6,452 nt of DNA, from the NCBI GenBank assembly GCA_021204765.1, contig JAJPYU010000199.1, positions 1-6,452 on the forward strand. The letters run 5' to 3'. Source of the stretch: Clostridiales bacterium (GTDB lineage Bacteria; Bacillota; Clostridia; Lachnospirales; Lachnospiraceae). The notes beneath the pieces were generated by a model. The model saw only the letters and a program-made list of their open reading frames with translations. It was not told the origin of the DNA and did not search any database. The position numbers and the translations under genes were made by a program. Position 1 is the stretch's first letter; each line of letters starts with the position of its first letter. Below, in pieces: positions 4,543 through 6,452 of the stretch.

Positions 4543-6425
4543 CTTTCTGCCCCTTTCCTTTGTTCCAGCCAGACAAGCAATACGGAAACATCCGCTGGTG
4601 TGACCCCGGATATCCGTGATGCCTGCCCTATAGATATCGGCTTATACAGGTTCAGCTTCTGCTGAGCCTCCAGCCGCAAGCCCTTAATCTCCGTGTAATC
4701 ATAATCCGTCGGCAGCTTCTTCGCTTCCTGACGCTTAAACTGCTTTACCTGCTTCATCTGTCGGGTAATGTATCCCTCATACTTTATATAAATATTGACC
4801 TGCTCACGGACGTCTGTGGAAAGATCCGGTCTGTCTTTATCCACAGGCGCCAGCTTATCATAATCCAACTCGGGACGCCGTATAAGTTCTGCCAGCGAAA
4901 TTCCGCTGGCAAGCTCCCGGCTTCCATAAGAACTCAGCAATTTCTGTACCGGTGCAGTAGCACCCAGATGCACTTTTTTTACCCTGGAAATCTCATCCCC
5001 AATTAACCGCTCTTTTTTCTTCACATACTCATAGCGTTCTTTAGAAATCAGGCCGACCTGATAGCCTTTTTCCGTAAGCCGCAGGTCTGCGTTATCTTGT
5101 CTTAAGAGCAGACGGTATTCAGCCCGGGAAGTCATCATGCGATAGGGTTCCAGATTCTCCTTAGTCACCAGATCATCTATGAGCACACCGATGTAGGCCT
5201 CCGATCGATCCAGTATAAGCGGCTCCCGGCACTGTATTTTCATAGCGGCGTTTATCCCGGCGATAAGCCCCTGAGCCGCCGCTTCCTCATAGCCTGAACT
5301 GCCGTTAAACTGGCCTCCGCTGAACAGGCCGTCTATATCTTTAAACTCAAGTGAAGGCTTCAGCTGCCTGGAATCTATACAGTCATATTCTATGGCATAG
5401 GCATTTCTCACAATCCGTGCATTTTCCAGTCCCGGCACCGTCCGGTACATGGCGTACTGGACATCCTCCGGCAGGGAACTGGACATGCCTCCAATATACA
5501 TCTCATTGGTGTGATTGCCCTCCGGTTCCAGGAAAACCTGATGCCTGTCCTTATCGGCAAACCTCACCACCTTATCCTCTATGGAAGGGCAATATCTGGG
5601 TCCGGTTCCCTCTATGGCACCGGAAAAAAGGGGAGATCTGTCCAGATTATCCCTGATTATCTCATGAGTATTCTCATTAGTATAGGTGAGCCAGCAACTG
5701 ACCTGATCTATCTGCACTGACTCAGGGTCTGTGGTAAAGGAGAAAGGCACCACCCTCTTATCCCCGAACTGCTCCTGCATCTTCGAATAATCAACAAAAC
5801 GCCCGTCTATCCTGGCCGGAGTCCCGGTCTTAAAGCGATACATCTTTATCCCATTGGCTTTCAGGGAATCCGTCAGATGGTCAGCCGCCTGAAGCCCATT
5901 TGGCCCGGTATGATTTACCACATTTCCGTAGAGGCATTTGGCCCTGAGATATGTACCCGTGCAAAGCACCACAGCCTTGCAGCTGTACTCTGCTCCGGAA
6001 ACGGTCTTAAGTCCCCGTATCACATGATCCACGACAATAAGTTCGGCCACTTCTGCCTGCCTGAGAGTCAGATTATCCGTACTCTGCAGCACTTGTCTCA
6101 TTCTGCCCGTGTACTCTATCTTATCCGCCTGAGCTCTGAGAGAATGGACTGCGGGTCCTTTAGATTTATTGAGCATCTTTGACTGGATAAAAGTATGGTC
6201 AATATTTATTCCCATCTCTCCGCCCAGAGCATCCACCTCCCTGACCAGATGACCCTTGGAGCTGCCTCCGATATTGGGATTGCAGGGCATCATGGCGATA
6301 CTCTCCATACTGATAGTAAAAAGAATGGTATCAAGACCCAGCCTGGCGCAGGCCAAAGCCGCCTCGCAGCCGGCATGTCCCGCCCCGACTACGCAGACAT
6401 CGTAATTTTCTTTCAAAACCGGCAT
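4539..6425 (-). CDS. mnmG: MnmG (GidA), tRNA uridine-5-carboxymethylaminomethyl modification enzyme
   Basis: MnmG is the FAD-dependent partner of the GTPase MnmE. Together they install the (carboxymethyl)aminomethyl group at C5 of wobble uridine 34 in several tRNAs, using methylenetetrahydrofolate and NADH in the cytoplasm. The 628-residue length is standard. The FAD dinucleotide-binding motif GAGHAGCEAA is at 14-23. PCNPNIGGSSKGHLVREVDA (47-66) carries Cys48, and GPRYCPSIEDKVVRF (275-289) carries Cys279, the two conserved cysteines of the family. SGGQFNGSSGYEEAAAQG (369-386) and TSRAEYRLLLRQDNAD (432-447) are family signatures. The C-terminal helical domain that contacts MnmE and tRNA ends with IGQASRISGVTPADVSVLL (599-617). 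The ATG is preceded by GAGGGGG at 6-nt spacing and follows the apparent mnmE stop by 14 nt. The gene overlaps rsmG by 4 nt. Nothing in it looks broken or unusual. Confidence 0.98.
   Translation of the reverse strand: MPVLKENYDVCVVGAGHAGCEAALACARLGLDTILFTISMESIAMMPCNPNIGGSSKGHLVREVDALGGEMGINIDHTFIQSKMLNKSKGPAVHSLRAQADKIEYTGRMRQVLQSTDNLTLRQAEVAELIVVDHVIRGLKTVSGAEYSCKAVVLCTGTYLRAKCLYGNVVNHTGPNGLQAADHLTDSLKANGIKMYRFKTGTPARIDGRFVDYSKMQEQFGDKRVVPFSFTTDPESVQIDQVSCWLTYTNENTHEIIRDNLDRSPLFSGAIEGTGPRYCPSIEDKVVRFADKDRHQVFLEPEGNHTNEMYIGGMSSSLPEDVQYAMYRTVPGLENARIVRNAYAIEYDCIDSRQLKPSLEFKDIDGLFSGGQFNGSSGYEEAAAQGLIAGINAAMKIQCREPLILDRSEAYIGVLIDDLVTKENLEPYRMMTSRAEYRLLLRQDNADLRLTEKGYQVGLISKERYEYVKKKERLIGDEISRVKKVHLGATAPVQKLLSSYGSRELASGISLAELIRRPELDYDKLAPVDKDRPDLSTDVREQVNIYIKYEGYITRQMKQVKQFKRQEAKKLPTDYDYTEIKGLRLEAQQKLNLYKPISIGQASRISGVTPADVSVLLVWLEQRKGAER
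4837..4845 (+). other. Perfect DnaA-box 9-mer inside mnmG
   Basis: TTATCCACA, the consensus DnaA box, occurs once, within codons for MnmG residues 528-530. A lone box in coding sequence may be chance, but the locus is expected to lie a few kilobases from oriC, where outlying boxes could titrate DnaA. No second exact box was seen, so this is not an origin. Confidence 0.3.
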
Positions 6426-6439
6426 AATGAACCCCCTCT

Positions 6440-6452
6440 CTACTTACCAAGA
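6440..6452 (-). CDS. mnmE: Last codons of mnmE (tRNA modification GTPase), rest outside the window
   Basis: Reading the minus strand from the right edge gives a single T, then CTT GGT AAG TAG, that is Leu-Gly-Lys-stop. MnmE proteins end in a conserved Phe-Cys-(Ile/Leu)-Gly-Lys, and the lone T fits the end of a Cys codon. mnmE directly upstream of mnmG is the usual order in Firmicutes. Only three complete codons are visible, so the call rests on this short match and on synteny. Confidence 0.55.

Noticed and set aside
5351..5656. 101-codon plus-strand open frame opposite mnmG
   Set aside because: It is antisense to highly conserved MnmG motifs and has no recognisable protein feature or ribosome binding site.

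Overview
This window looks like the oriC-proximal part of a Firmicutes (Bacillota) chromosome, most likely from class Clostridia, family Lachnospiraceae. The reasons are the gene order mnmE-mnmG-rsmG-(alpha/beta-hydrolase-fold gene)-parA-parB-DUF4446-DUF3881, two exact Bacillus-type parS sites, strong purine-rich ribosome binding sites, and the last two families, which I know mainly from Clostridia and Lachnospiraceae. The assignment rests on gene content and recalled family knowledge, not on a database search.

Layout, from high to low coordinates because almost everything is on the minus strand. The last codons of mnmE are just visible at the right edge (6440-6452). mnmG (4539-6425) and rsmG (3814-4542) follow, joined by an ATGA stop/start overlap. 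Next comes one plus-strand gene (2847-3794), an alpha/beta-hydrolase-fold protein that converges on rsmG. Between it and parA is a 217-bp divergent regulatory region (2630-2846). It holds two perfect 16-bp parS palindromes flanked by a minus-strand promoter for parA and a plus-strand promoter for the hydrolase-fold gene. parA/soj (1865-2629) and parB/spo0J (950-1861) are 3 nt apart. After a 90-nt gap come a GTG-initiated, membrane-anchored DUF4446 protein (329-859) and a DUF3881 protein (1-317) that runs off the left edge.

How the genes work together: mnmE and mnmG make the wobble-uridine modification of tRNA, and rsmG methylates 16S rRNA, so the right half is a translation-modification operon. 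parA, parB and parS form the chromosome partition system: ParB loads at parS as a CTP-dependent clamp, and ParA/Soj acts on segregation and, in Bacillus, on DnaA. The DUF4446 and DUF3881 genes appear to be co-transcribed accessories of unknown function.

Most of the window is conserved housekeeping sequence. The part most worth attention is the hydrolase-fold gene. It keeps the fold motifs and a candidate serine, but Asn and Tyr stand where the catalytic acid and histidine normally are. It also has a hydrophobic N-terminus, and its promoter sits directly beside the parS pair. An automatic gene call would probably start it 51 codons too early, inside parS. No mobile element, CRISPR array, tRNA or rRNA gene was seen, and no gene-free stretch exceeds 300 bases.
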